NCBI RefSeq assembly: GCF_026262505.1
Contig: NC_067203.1
Coordinates: 24,471,411 to 24,535,410, forward strand
Source: Trichomonas vaginalis G3
Taxonomy: Eukaryota; Parabasalia; Trichomonadida; Trichomonadidae
Direction: 5' to 3'
DNA length: 64,000 nucleotides
The notes under the pieces were generated by a model. The model made no database searches. It was not told the DNA's origin and saw nothing but the letters and a program-made list of their open reading frames with translations. A program made the position numbers and the translations under genes. Of the stretch, positions 7,674 through 15,382 are shown piece after piece. Positions within the stretch are counted from its first letter, which is position 1, and every line of letters starts with the position of its first letter.

Positions 7674-8074
7674 ATGGGTTTATTTGGCGCATTAGCAGGA
7701 GTTGCATCCAGATTTTTGCCCGCAGTGGGAACAATAGCCAGAGGTGTATTTGGAGTTGGAAGGAAGATTTTGAGTACATTAGGTATACTGAAAGAGAAAG
7801 CACAACCTATTATACAAACTGTACAGAAAGGTTGGGAGTAGCACGAGATGCAACAAATCTTATTCCAAATCCTGAAACAAGAGGAAAAGTTCAAGGATGG
7901 ATGGACAATGTAGGAAGACAAGCAGGAAACTATTATAACAAAGCAAATGACTACTATAACCAAGCAGGACACTATATGGACCAAGGTGAAAGATTCTTTA
8001 ACAGAGGATATAACCATGCACAACAGTGGGTAAACAATAACCAACCTCAACCGCCTCAAACGTGGGGAATGTAA
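7674..8074 (+). pseudogene. amphipathic Gly-rich plus Tyr/Asn/Gln-rich protein (133 aa), frameshifted
   Basis: Starts MGLFGALAGVASRFLPAVG, a hydrophobic Gly/Ala-rich N-terminus, followed by a Tyr/Asn/Gln-rich half (NYYNKANDYYNQAG). One base is missing near 7840 relative to the intact 133-aa frame in Maverick 2 (60434-60835), so this copy is split. The N-terminus resembles the 4056 protein in style (MGFF versus MGLFG), suggesting two related membrane-interacting minor virion proteins; that is inference. Confidence 0.65.
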
Positions 8075-8093
8075 AGTTTTTTACTGAGATGAA

Positions 8094-8246
8094 ATGAACA
8101 ATACAGCATTGAGACAAATGGGTTCAAGATGGATTTGTCGGCTTCCAGCAGTTACACAACGTGTTTGTCAAGTTCTTCCTATACCTCAGGAAGTTTTAGA
8201 CCGACTTAAAAAACAACAACAACCAGTTGAAAACAAACCAAACTAA
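8094..8246 (+). CDS. small basic protein (50 aa), unknown
   Basis: Starts MNNTALRQMGSRWICRLPAV, contains two Cys and ends in a Lys/Gln/Pro tail. The leader TTTTTACTGAGATGAAATG is nearly identical to that of the next gene, 8266. The full frame is conserved in Maverick 2 (60855-61007) with essentially the same protein. Conservation of frame and leader supports a real gene despite its small size. Function unknown. Confidence 0.65.
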   Translation: MNNTALRQMGSRWICRLPAVTQRVCQVLPIPQEVLDRLKKQQQPVENKPN

Positions 8247-8265
8247 AATTTTTTACTGAGATGAA

Positions 8266-8850
8266 ATGACCGAAGAAGTTGAAACGGTAGATTTGACACC
8301 ACAAACAAAAAGTTCAGAACCATTGTCAAAACCTGTCAAAGAACTTACAGATGAAGAGAAAAATTCAATAATAGAAAGTGCCAGGTCTGGAAATACAAAC
8401 CCTAACTACAAAGTCACTTTTCATAAAAATGGAACGGCTAGTATCTCAAAAAAGAAACAGACTCTCACAAATAAAATATTGAAGTCTGAAGGAGCTTTCG
8501 AGACAACAGATGGAAAAGTTTACTTCACTGACCAACAGTTCATTATAGAACATCTCATTGACTTAGAGTCGAAATATTCTAAACTTTACAACAAACACAA
8601 AAAGTTGAAAGGAAAACAAAAACAAATGGCATATGATATTTATGAAGATGTTGACGACACAACTGTTCCTGCAAGTGAAGTAAAGTCAGAGAAACCGAAA
8701 AATGACGAAAAACCGATAGAAGAAGAAAAACCAAAAACTGAAGATAAACCAAAACCAAAGTTTAGTTTGGAAACTAAACCAAGTCAACCTTCATTAGCTG
8801 GTATGGGTTGGCGTCAAAGACTTATGGCAGCAGGCGGTTATGTAAAGTAA
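8266..8850 (+). CDS. charged Maverick protein (194 aa), unknown
   Basis: Acidic N-terminus, a central segment NYKVTFHKNGTASISKKKQ, a helical region (HLIDLESKYSKLYNKHKKLKGKQKQM, residues about 95-120), then a Lys/Glu/Pro repeat region (EEEKPKTEDKPKPK) and a Gly/Met/Arg end (GMGWRQRLMAAGGYVK). Not recognised. It lies directly before the polymerase and is intact in both Mavericks, so it is probably needed. A role as terminal protein or replication cofactor is possible but unsupported. Confidence 0.75.
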   Translation: MTEEVETVDLTPQTKSSEPLSKPVKELTDEEKNSIIESARSGNTNPNYKVTFHKNGTASISKKKQTLTNKILKSEGAFETTDGKVYFTDQQFIIEHLIDLESKYSKLYNKHKKLKGKQKQMAYDIYEDVDDTTVPASEVKSEKPKNDEKPIEEEKPKTEDKPKPKFSLETKPSQPSLAGMGWRQRLMAAGGYVK

Positions 8851-8880
8851 AGAAAAAAATATTTTTTTATTTTTATAAAA

Positions 8881-11030
8881 ATGCCCCCATATAGAATGGA
8901 TAGAAAATCTGCTAGAATAAAAGCAGAGTTGCAAAGATATGGTTGGAGAGTTTCGAAGAATTTTAAATATAGGAAGGGAAGACCCATAAAAGTCTATGAC
9001 AAATTGTCTGGTCTTCGCTACGAAATGGATTTGGAAACAGCACGTGCAAATTATCCAAACAGACTAGAGAGGTTAGAAGAAGAACGTCTTATGGACATGC
9101 CTTTCGATGTTAGTGAACCTCAAGTTGAAGGACACGACGGCTTTGCCAGATTCTACTGGAAACATGACGAACAATTGCATCCTTTGAGAAGGAAAAAAGG
9201 TAGTGCAGAGGATGGTCATGCTCCCATGGAAAGAACAAGATATGCATATGAGAAGTACCGTGAAGTTAGAAGTCAAATTACATCTGGTCGAACCTTTACA
9301 GTAAACTTTGACGAAGGAAAGAACAAAGAAGGCTTCATGGGAGTACTTGCTGCAATTCAAGATGGAAATAAGAAAGGATACAATCTCAGATTGACCATAA
9401 CAGATTTGGATGGTCACATTTACTATGCACATGGCAATGTCACAACAGCTGCAATGCTTCTTGACGCTTTCAAGACTACAAAGAGAGAACAAATGGTTGA
9501 CTCCGACTCAGACATTTTGAATGCAATTGAAGGAATTGCAAGTGTCAAGTTCGAATGGTACCAACCTAACCCTCAAGCAGTCAGACAACATGCTGGATAC
9601 TTCCCCTTCATAAATAAGTCTGACATTGACTTGACAAGGTATGGAATTTACAATTCAATTGAAACAATTGTCAATGAACCTTGCATTCTTACATGTCTCA
9701 GGAACTCTGGTCTTGTTACAGAAGAGAAGATGAAGTATCTTGAGTCATGTGTGAAGACAAGGTACATTCTCAGAGGTCAATTGGCAAAAATTGCACCGTT
9801 GGCAAATGTCAATATCCGAGTCAACATCCAGCTAAAGGTTCTTCACATGACGACTATGTTGTTGACAAAGACTTACCATGGTTGAAGATTGTAATTGTCC
9901 ACAACCACTTCATGTTGAACGAAAGTCTTACAAACCCATTCTTTGGTAAAAGTAAGTGCAACATTGTCAGAGCTGTTAACATTCTTTTCGAGAAAGGTTT
10001 GTTGGAACCAATTCCAGATGACAAGCTGACAGAAACTTTTGTACCAAAAGACGAAACGAACTTTTCACTGTTAGCAAGACCAAAAGTTGTTCCAGACAAA
10101 GTTCTAGTACAAAAGAAGTACACAATTCCACAAGGAGTTGGATTGTTCGGATACCAACCTGAACCAGAAGAACTTCCAATGAGGTTGCAAGAACTTCAAG
10201 ATGCTATAAACAAACTTCCATTGAGACATCCAATTGACGTCAAATTGTATTGGAGAGCATCTGAGTTAGGTCAGAAGGTTTTATATGAAACAGGTTGCTT
10301 CGACGATGTTTATGAGATAACAGGAGAAGTTTCTCAGAAGATAAGAGACTCACTTGAATTTCCACAAACTGGACCAATTGGTTGCGACAAGTTCGACTCA
10401 GATGAAAAGATATACTATGTCGACCTTAACGCTGCATACATGAGGTTTGTCCAATATATTCCGACTGGAATTCCAAACGAAGATGGTGAGTTCCCGGGAA
10501 GGAACTATACAGTTGGAAAAGTCATACAACAACTGTATGATATTAGGAAAGCTTCAAACCCCAAACTTGCAATGACACTCAAATTGCTTATGAATTCGAC
10601 ATGGGGATATTCCATTAAGAAACCTCAAGAGATGAAGAGTAAACATTATGAGAAGGTCGACAACTTTGTTGAAAGGTTTTCTCCTTTTGTTTTGAAGTAC
10701 GAATTCACTCAAGGTCAAAGTGGCTTAGTAACCACATTAAAACCTATTGTCGAACATTGGTCTTACCCTCAGTTCGCAAAGGCAGTCCTTGACAACTACA
10801 ACAAATTCTTCTCCGAAGTCAAATCGAAAGTTGTGGTTTACTATGAGAACATTGACGCACTCATGACGAACGAAGAAGGGTACAACAAACTCATTGAAAT
10901 GGGTTTAGTCGGTGAGAAGATGGGTCAATTCAAATTGGACAAAATTTTCACCGAAGTTCATGTCCTCTCCAAGCGTAAGTACTGGGGCATACTTGAAGAC
11001 GGCACAGAAATAAAACATTGCATGAAATAA
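8881..11030 (+). pseudogene. type-B DNA polymerase (Polinton pPolB-like), one frameshift
   Basis: About 715 codons in two frames; a 4-nt deletion near 9828 relative to Maverick 2 separates them. Motif A is YYVDLNAAYM (about 10420), motif B KLLMNSTWGYS (about 10590) and motif C VYYENIDAL (about 10845), in family order. A typical motif C is YxDTD; here the first Asp is Asn. I see no clear exonuclease motifs in the N-terminal half, and the protein is shorter than usual Polinton polymerases. It would copy element DNA, probably by protein priming as in relatives. The start follows TTTTTATTTTTATAAAAATG. Either the gene is decaying or a sequencing gap broke it. Confidence 0.85.
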
Positions 11031-11053
11031 AAAATTTTTATATTCCTTCCTAG

Positions 11054-11188
11054 CTAATTTCGTTTAATTTCATGGTCGCCCTCGGAGTCTTTGAATCGGA
11101 CAGGTCGAGTTACACCATTCTTGGTCTCAAACTCATATATAACCTGTTTGTCTGTATTTTCGTCGACTATGGTACGAGACACGAACAT
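11054..11188 (-). CDS. small charged protein (44 aa), unknown
   Basis: Starts MFVSRTIVDENTDKQVIYEF and ends in a charged segment (RFKDSEGDHEIKRN). Divergent from the 11219 gene across a 30-bp gap. Codon choice (many C-ending codons) matches the neighbours, and the frame fills the space before the polymerase stop. No family recognised; short, so support is moderate. Confidence 0.4.
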   Translation of the reverse strand: MFVSRTIVDENTDKQVIYEFETKNGVTRPVRFKDSEGDHEIKRN

Positions 11189-11218
11189 TGACCAAACGGA
11201 CAAAAAGTGTCATTTCGG
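11189..11218. promoter_or_regulatory. divergent promoter with AAAAAGTGTCATTT
   Basis: The 30 bp between divergent starts contain AAAAAGTGTCATTTCGG directly before the plus-strand ATG. The same AAAAAGTGTCATTTT string precedes the minus-strand gene at 14594. TCATTT fits the trichomonad initiator. Confidence 0.5.
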
Positions 11219-11482
11219 ATGGTCACACAGCCAATCGCATTCGAGCACTTCGAAGAAGCCTTACGTTCCAAGGGAGAGGGTGTCTGGTGCAAGGCAGAGG
11301 TCATGAAACTCTACGAGCAGTACATCCTCAATGCCTGGGAGGACAAATCGTCCTTGGATTGGCAATTCTACCAACTCCTCTGGGACGACCTCCTACGCAA
11401 CTGGGATAACGAAAGAGTCCAATTCAAAGGTCGGGAACTAATTTTGCAAATTACCCTTAATTTAACATACTTATCCAAATAA
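11219..11482 (+). CDS. accessory protein (87 aa), unknown
   Basis: Trp- and Leu-rich helical protein (VWCKAEVMKLYEQYILNAWED and DWQFYQLLWDDLLRNWDNE regions). I chose the ATG at 11219 because it follows the Inr-like TCATTTC; an ATG at 11207 would lie within the initiator. First gene of the Maverick 1 accessory block that is not at the equivalent place in Maverick 2. Function unknown. Confidence 0.5.
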   Translation: MVTQPIAFEHFEEALRSKGEGVWCKAEVMKLYEQYILNAWEDKSSLDWQFYQLLWDDLLRNWDNERVQFKGRELILQITLNLTYLSK

Positions 11483-11530
11483 ACACCTAAATTTACTTGG
11501 GGTTTCCCCCTAAAATAATTTTTTTTACTC

Positions 11531-12217
11531 TTAGAACCACTCGAGGTTCTCCTTACGGTTGTTGAGCTTGTCACCGTCAATGTGTCTGACCCTCGACTTC
11601 TTGTCTGGATTTGGAACCCATTGCATACCGACAAGCCTTCCCATGGAAACTGAACCGTAATTCCGAAGGTTAAGGTTCAAGTGTCCCAAGTTGTTGAAGA
11701 CTGGGGTAAGAACCTTGCCTGTCGCCTTGTTGCGGATTTTGTATGGGTAGGGTTGGGAAATTTCGTAAGCGTCATCGACAACAAGGGTTGACCAAACTTC
11801 CTTTTCTTCGTGTTTCTCTTCTTCTTCTTCCTCTTCTTCCTCTTCTTTGATAATACCTTCGGCAATTCTGTGTTCACGAAGTACGGTGTTGCATGTTCTG
11901 TCCTTTCCGAGTACCTTCCAGATGGCGTCTATCTCTTCGAAGAAACGGTAGATGAGTCGGGCAAGGTTTTGGTTCTCTATGTTGTATTGGCGCAAGGTTT
12001 CCGCGAAATCGTTCAGGACTTTCTTATTGGAAGCTTGGTTCGTGAGGACTTCGACTTTGAGATTGGTTATCTCTTCCATAAGACTACTTTGGAGAGTCTT
12101 AATGGTGTTTGACAGATGAGCGTTCAATTGGGCAATTTGAATTTGAACTGGGCGCTTGTCTGGCAACCTTGAAAGGACATCTGCCATTGAGTTTGGCTTC
12201 GGTGCTTGTTCGGACAT
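11531..12217 (-). CDS. HNH-type endonuclease-like protein with coiled-coil N-terminus
   Basis: 228 aa. Residues 1-120 are helical with Leu/Asn/Gln heptad character. Residues about 124-135 are a run of Glu. The C-terminal 85 residues contain YPYKIRNKATGKVLTP, LGRLVGMQWVPNP-like spacing and RHIDGDKLNNRKENLEWF, which matches the HNH_3/NUMOD-associated fold (HIDGDKxNN..NLEW). The His and Asn needed for metal binding are present. TCATTTTTTCGATG precedes the start. Such domains occur in homing or selfish endonucleases; a fusion to a coiled coil could serve DNA cutting or act as a domesticated DNA binder. Activity is not shown. Confidence 0.65.
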   Translation of the reverse strand: MSEQAPKPNSMADVLSRLPDKRPVQIQIAQLNAHLSNTIKTLQSSLMEEITNLKVEVLTNQASNKKVLNDFAETLRQYNIENQNLARLIYRFFEEIDAIWKVLGKDRTCNTVLREHRIAEGIIKEEEEEEEEEEKHEEKEVWSTLVVDDAYEISQPYPYKIRNKATGKVLTPVFNNLGHLNLNLRNYGSVSMGRLVGMQWVPNPDKKSRVRHIDGDKLNNRKENLEWF

Positions 12218-12249
12218 CGAAAAAATGAAGTGGTTTGAGAATGGCGGTT

Positions 12250-12834
12250 TTACTTCAAAAAGCTTGTTATGACAGTTATGTCATACAACAAGTTTAAAAT
12301 AATATCTTGTTCTTCTTCTGAACGTTTGTTGTCTCTTCCGATAAAAGTTTGGAACATGAGAACCAAAAAACGTTTTTTGAGGAACCGAAAGAGTTCAGGC
12401 AAACGTTCATATTCCGGATATGTTGGGAGCAGTTCGAAACATCTGAGCTGACTTTCGGACAAAATTGGGACAATGTCAACAAATTCATCTTTGGTCGGAC
12501 TGCTTGAAGGTAAGTCCCTTACATGTAAGTAGCTCTGGTAAAGTCTTCTCATTTCTGCTAACTTTTGGAGTATAGCTTCGTAGTTTAGAAGTTTTAATTT
12601 TAATTGTCTTATTCCACTCTTGACATCTAAACGGTAACTATCCATGAGGTCAAGAGTAGCTTTGGTAGCTTTAAGTGGAGCTATCTGTTCCTTGACCTCT
12701 GCAATTTTGGTTGCAATTGTGATTTGAGCTCCTTTAAGTTCGCCGTCTATGTCGTTCTCAACGTCTTCAACGATGGCTTGAAACTCTTCATCGGTCCATT
12801 CAGATTGGTGTGGGACGAATTTAACTTGCTTCAT
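12250..12834 (-). CDS. coiled-coil accessory protein (194 aa), unknown
   Basis: Residues about 15-95 are charged and helical (EEFQAIVEDVENDIDGEL, IAEVKEQIAPLKATKATLD). A Leu/Phe-rich second half follows (LFRFLKKRFLVLMFQTFIG). Preceded by TTCATTTTTTGAATG, an Inr-like leader similar to that of the HNH gene, and on the same strand. No recognised family. Confidence 0.6.
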   Translation of the reverse strand: MKQVKFVPHQSEWTDEEFQAIVEDVENDIDGELKGAQITIATKIAEVKEQIAPLKATKATLDLMDSYRLDVKSGIRQLKLKLLNYEAILQKLAEMRRLYQSYLHVRDLPSSSPTKDEFVDIVPILSESQLRCFELLPTYPEYERLPELFRFLKKRFLVLMFQTFIGRDNKRSEEEQDIILNLLYDITVITSFLK

Positions 12835-12876
12835 TCAAAAAATGAAAAAAAATGTTTTTACTCTAAACGTTAAGGT

Positions 12877-13242
12877 TTACTGAACTGGTTGGATGTCGCC
12901 TTCACAGGTTATGTAGAACGGCTGACCCGAGAAGTGAAGGAGACCCCTGAGAATTTGGTTCATTCTTGGGAAAGGGTTCTCTCTGTTTGGAAGTTGTATC
13001 CAAGGACGCTTTGCAAAGAACTTGAGAAGAGCTTCTTTCTTTGCTTGCTTTATGTCGTCGTAGGCTGTCCCGTCTGGTATTTGAATTGGAATTCCAGTCG
13101 AAGTCTCGAGATTCAAGGCAGCCCTTCCCGTTATCCAACCGTTAACAAGCTTGCCTTTTACATTCTGCCTGAGGAAGTCTTTAACAAGCTCGTTAATTTC
13201 AATTAGGTAAATTGCCTCGTCGGTAGGTTCGACCTCGACCAT
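12877..13242 (-). CDS. accessory protein (121 aa), unknown
   Basis: Starts MVEVEPTDEAIYLIEINELV; the middle contains GRAALNLETSTGIPIQIPDG and the end HFSGQPFYITCEGDIQPVQ. Its ATG abuts a 21-bp tandem repeat array (13242 onward), so the promoter must lie within the repeats. Unrecognised family; codon use matches neighbours. Confidence 0.55.
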   Translation of the reverse strand: MVEVEPTDEAIYLIEINELVKDFLRQNVKGKLVNGWITGRAALNLETSTGIPIQIPDGTAYDDIKQAKKEALLKFFAKRPWIQLPNRENPFPRMNQILRGLLHFSGQPFYITCEGDIQPVQ

Positions 13243-13495
13243 TGCTACTGTCAGAAAAAGTACTGCTACTGTCAGAAAAAGTACTGCTACTGTCAGTAAA
13301 AGTACTGCTACTGTCAGTAAAAGTACTGCTACTGTCAGTAAAAGTACTGCTACTGTCAGTAAAAAGGAAAATTTGAGAGGGTTTTCGACGATAAAGTACT
13401 GCTACTGTCAGTAAAAGTACTGCTACTGTCAGTAAAAGTACTGCTACTGTCAGTAAAAGTACTGCTACTGTCAGTAGCAGTACTGCTAGTAGCAG
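13242..13495. repeat. 21-bp tandem repeats between divergent genes
   Basis: Unit TACTGCTACTGTCAGTAAAAG. About six copies (13242-13365), a 31-bp break, then at least four copies (13397-13495). The final unit changes to form a 19-bp perfect palindrome, CTGCTACTG-T-CAGTAGCAG (13462-13480). The array fills the space between the start codons of the 12877-13242 and 13537 genes. Likely a regulatory or replication-related array; it is not a CRISPR because there are no spacers. Confidence 0.9.
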
Positions 13496-13536
13496 AGATT
13501 TTTATCGTTGTGGTCCGACGGTTAAGCCACAAACGA

Positions 13537-14142
13537 ATGTCCGACGTCCCACCAACCGAGTCCATTCCCAAACCAGAGGAACCTAAAGAACCACAACAGT
13601 CTCCTCAGCAACCTCAGTTCCAGCAAGTCCCTCCACCAAATTACTACCAATTTCCATCTCAAGGTTACTACCAATTTCCACCTCAAGGTTACTACCCACC
13701 ACAAGGCTTCCCGAACTACCCTCCTCAGCCTATGCCTTACTTCCCCAACCCTTGGATGTTCCAGCAAGCTCCACCCCAGCAATTCCAATCTCAATCCCAA
13801 TCGAAGAGAGCCCAAGAGTTCGAAGAAGGTCTGAACCGTTTACGCAAAGATTATGCCACAGCCCCGATGGAAGACGACAGGCTTTCAGTCTCTTCCCTAA
13901 GGTCGACCAATTCGACTCGTACCACAGATTCGGTTCGTGACCGTGACGACTACCTCAAGCAGTCTGAGAGACTCTTCATCCTACAATCATTTACAGTTGG
14001 AGCTCTCAAGAACATGCACAATTACGAAGGTCAGACACCAGCTGGAGACCGCAAAACAGACGTACTCGCAAGAGCCGTCCAGCTCGTCAAAACAAAGACT
14101 GAGATAGTCGACTTCATTCTTGCAGCTTGCCCATACAAGTAA
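13537..14142 (+). CDS. Pro/Gln/Tyr-rich protein (201 aa)
   Basis: Residues 1-90 are low complexity: EEPKEPQQSPQQPQ, then tandem YYQFPPQGYYPPQG units and PQPMPYFPNPWMF. Residues 95-135 are charged and Ser/Arg-rich (SSLRSTNSTRTTDSVRDRDD). A helical C-terminal end follows (RAVQLVKTKTEIVDFILAA). The ATG at 13537 is the first after the repeat array. The disordered N-terminus resembles condensate-forming or scaffold proteins, but no function can be assigned. Confidence 0.55.
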   Translation: MSDVPPTESIPKPEEPKEPQQSPQQPQFQQVPPPNYYQFPSQGYYQFPPQGYYPPQGFPNYPPQPMPYFPNPWMFQQAPPQQFQSQSQSKRAQEFEEGLNRLRKDYATAPMEDDRLSVSSLRSTNSTRTTDSVRDRDDYLKQSERLFILQSFTVGALKNMHNYEGQTPAGDRKTDVLARAVQLVKTKTEIVDFILAACPYK

Positions 14143-14370
14143 AAAAAATAAACAATTACGAGTTAAACTTTTTATTCTTTCTTTTCTGAGTTGTTTAGAG
14201 CTGGTTTCTCTTGTAGGAACCTTTCGTACTTCCATGGTCATGTAATTGCGAATTTTGTACGCAATTCCAGGTTCGTTGTTTTTGAACCTTACGTATGTAA
14301 CGCTTCCATCCTCCTCAGGGAAGTAAGCTGCTAACATCTGACCAAGTTTTCTCGGTGACTCGGAGCTCAT
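13987..14370 (-). CDS. accessory protein (about 127 aa), 3' end uncertain
   Basis: Starts MSSESPRKLGQMLAAYFPEE and contains GSVTYVRFKNNEPGIAYKIRNY. The frame runs 155 nt into the 3' end of the convergent 13537 gene and its final 50 residues have unusual composition. A frameshift may have removed an earlier stop near 14150, so only 14150-14370 is well supported. Upstream is AAAAAGTGACATTTTTAATG, close to the AAAAAGTGTCATTT motif of neighbours. Confidence 0.45.
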   Translation of the reverse strand: MSSESPRKLGQMLAAYFPEEDGSVTYVRFKNNEPGIAYKIRNYMTMEVRKVPTRETSSKQLRKERIKSLTRNCLFFLLVWASCKNEVDYLSLCFDELDGSCEYVCFAVSSWCLTFVIVHVLESSNCK

Positions 14371-14405
14371 TAAAAATGTCACTTTTTAAACGTTAAGTTT
14401 TAGTC

Positions 14406-14594
14406 TTATTTTACCCTTTGTTTGTCAAGGTAGTATTGGAGCGCAATTTCTCCAAATTCTCTGTGTCGGAGTTCTTCAGCATTTTCCAAGGTGTACCTGG
14501 AGAACTCAAAGAAGTTGTCAAGAACATACTGCCATGCTGCTCTTCTGAGTTCGTCGGTATTTTGGAAGTGTTGCACCTTCGAGTCTTCTGACAT
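14406..14594 (-). CDS. small helical protein (62 aa)
   Basis: Starts MSEDSKVQHFQNTDELRRAA and continues with aromatic and charged residues (YVLDNFFEFSRYTLENAEEL), suggesting one helical domain. The leader GAAAAAGTGTCATTTTTTTC immediately precedes the ATG and fits the initiator. Unknown function. Confidence 0.5.
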   Translation of the reverse strand: MSEDSKVQHFQNTDELRRAAWQYVLDNFFEFSRYTLENAEELRHREFGEIALQYYLDKQRVK

Positions 14595-14633
14595 GAAAAA
14601 AATGACACTTTTTCATTATATAACTGTTATTTT

Positions 14634-14874
14634 TGACGAAGTGCAAATCTTCACTTCGTGTCATAATGTAAAAATAACGCTAATTTTTTATAAAATTTGA
14701 CGAAGTGCAAATCTTCACTTCGTGTCATAATGTAAAAATAACGCTAATTTTTTATAAAATTTGACGAAGTGCAAATCTTCACTTCGTGTCATAATGTAAA
14801 AATAACGCTATTTTTTTATAAAATTTGACGAAGTGCAAATCTTCACTTCGTGTCATAATGTAAAAATAACGTTT
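14634..14874. repeat. four 64-bp repeats, each with a hairpin
   Basis: Copies begin at 14634, 14698, 14762 and 14826. Each contains CGAAGTG and CACTTCG arms around a short AT-rich loop (CAAATCTT at its core), then GTCATAATGTAAAAATAACGC. The copies are almost identical, so the array is young or homogenised. No coding frame. With the palindrome at 14902-14949 it forms the largest gene-free stretch of Maverick 1's interior. Confidence 0.9.
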
Positions 14875-14901
14875 ACCATGTAAAACGGTTGTGAAAAAAA
14901 G

Positions 14902-14949
14902 AGGTGAGAAAACAGGTGAGAAAACAGGTGAGATCTCACCTCTTCACCT
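14902..14949. repeat. AGGTGAG repeats ending in a perfect palindrome
   Basis: AGGTGAGAAAAC occurs twice at 12-bp spacing (14902, 14914) and then AGGTGAGATCTCACCT (14926-14941), a 16-bp perfect palindrome, followed by CTTCACCT. The upstream direct repeats are also the inverse of the last element, so several alternative stems can form. Possible operator, origin or terminator. Confidence 0.75.
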
Positions 14950-15183
14950 AAACATTATTTTTGCTGAAAAATGACCAAATTTCATGAATTTCCTCATATG
15001 CTTGCTTCCCTCGGAAAACCGAGAGAAGAGATTCCGTACGAAAACAGTGAAGAACAGCGAGTAAGTAAAAAACCGCAGTCGCCAAAACTCTCTGAAAATC
15101 GTGAAAAATAACAGAGTATTTTGACAACTTCAAACAAGTAGGGTAGATGACACTTTTTCTATTAAACCGTTTTGACATTTCTC

Positions 15184-15363
15184 ATGAGTGAGTATAGTTC
15201 TGCCGAACCATTGGAAGAGAAGAAGTACCCTTGCTGGCAAAAGACAAAAATAGTTGCCTTAGTTGTCATTGCAATTGTACTCGTAATTGAATTCATTGTA
15301 CTTCTCTTCACGTACCTAAAACTCAAGGACGGCATATGCTTTAAGAAGCTACCATCTTACTAA
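15184..15363 (+). CDS. small single-pass membrane protein (59 aa)
   Basis: A polar N-terminus of about 20 residues (EPLEEKKYPCWQKTK), then one strong transmembrane segment at residues 23-44 (IVALVVIAIVLVIEFIVLLF), then a short basic tail. Located between the repeat arrays and the packaging ATPase. Polinton-like viruses often encode small membrane proteins; the specific role here is unknown. Confidence 0.6.
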   Translation: MSEYSSAEPLEEKKYPCWQKTKIVALVVIAIVLVIEFIVLLFTYLKLKDGICFKKLPSY

Positions 15364-15382
15364 GACTAAACACTTAGATTTT

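Noticed and set aside
8881-11030. Programmed ribosomal frameshifting to express the polymerase
   Set aside because: Copy 1 and copy 2 are broken at different places and each is open where the other is broken, which fits random indels.
13242-13495. Possible CRISPR array from regular 21-bp units
   Set aside because: Units are contiguous with no unique spacers, and the genome is eukaryotic; it is a simple tandem repeat.
14948-15178. 76-aa minus-strand frame MSKRFNRKSVIYP...
   Set aside because: It starts inside the leader of the 15184 gene and has no promoter-like motif before it; composition is unremarkable, so I left it out.
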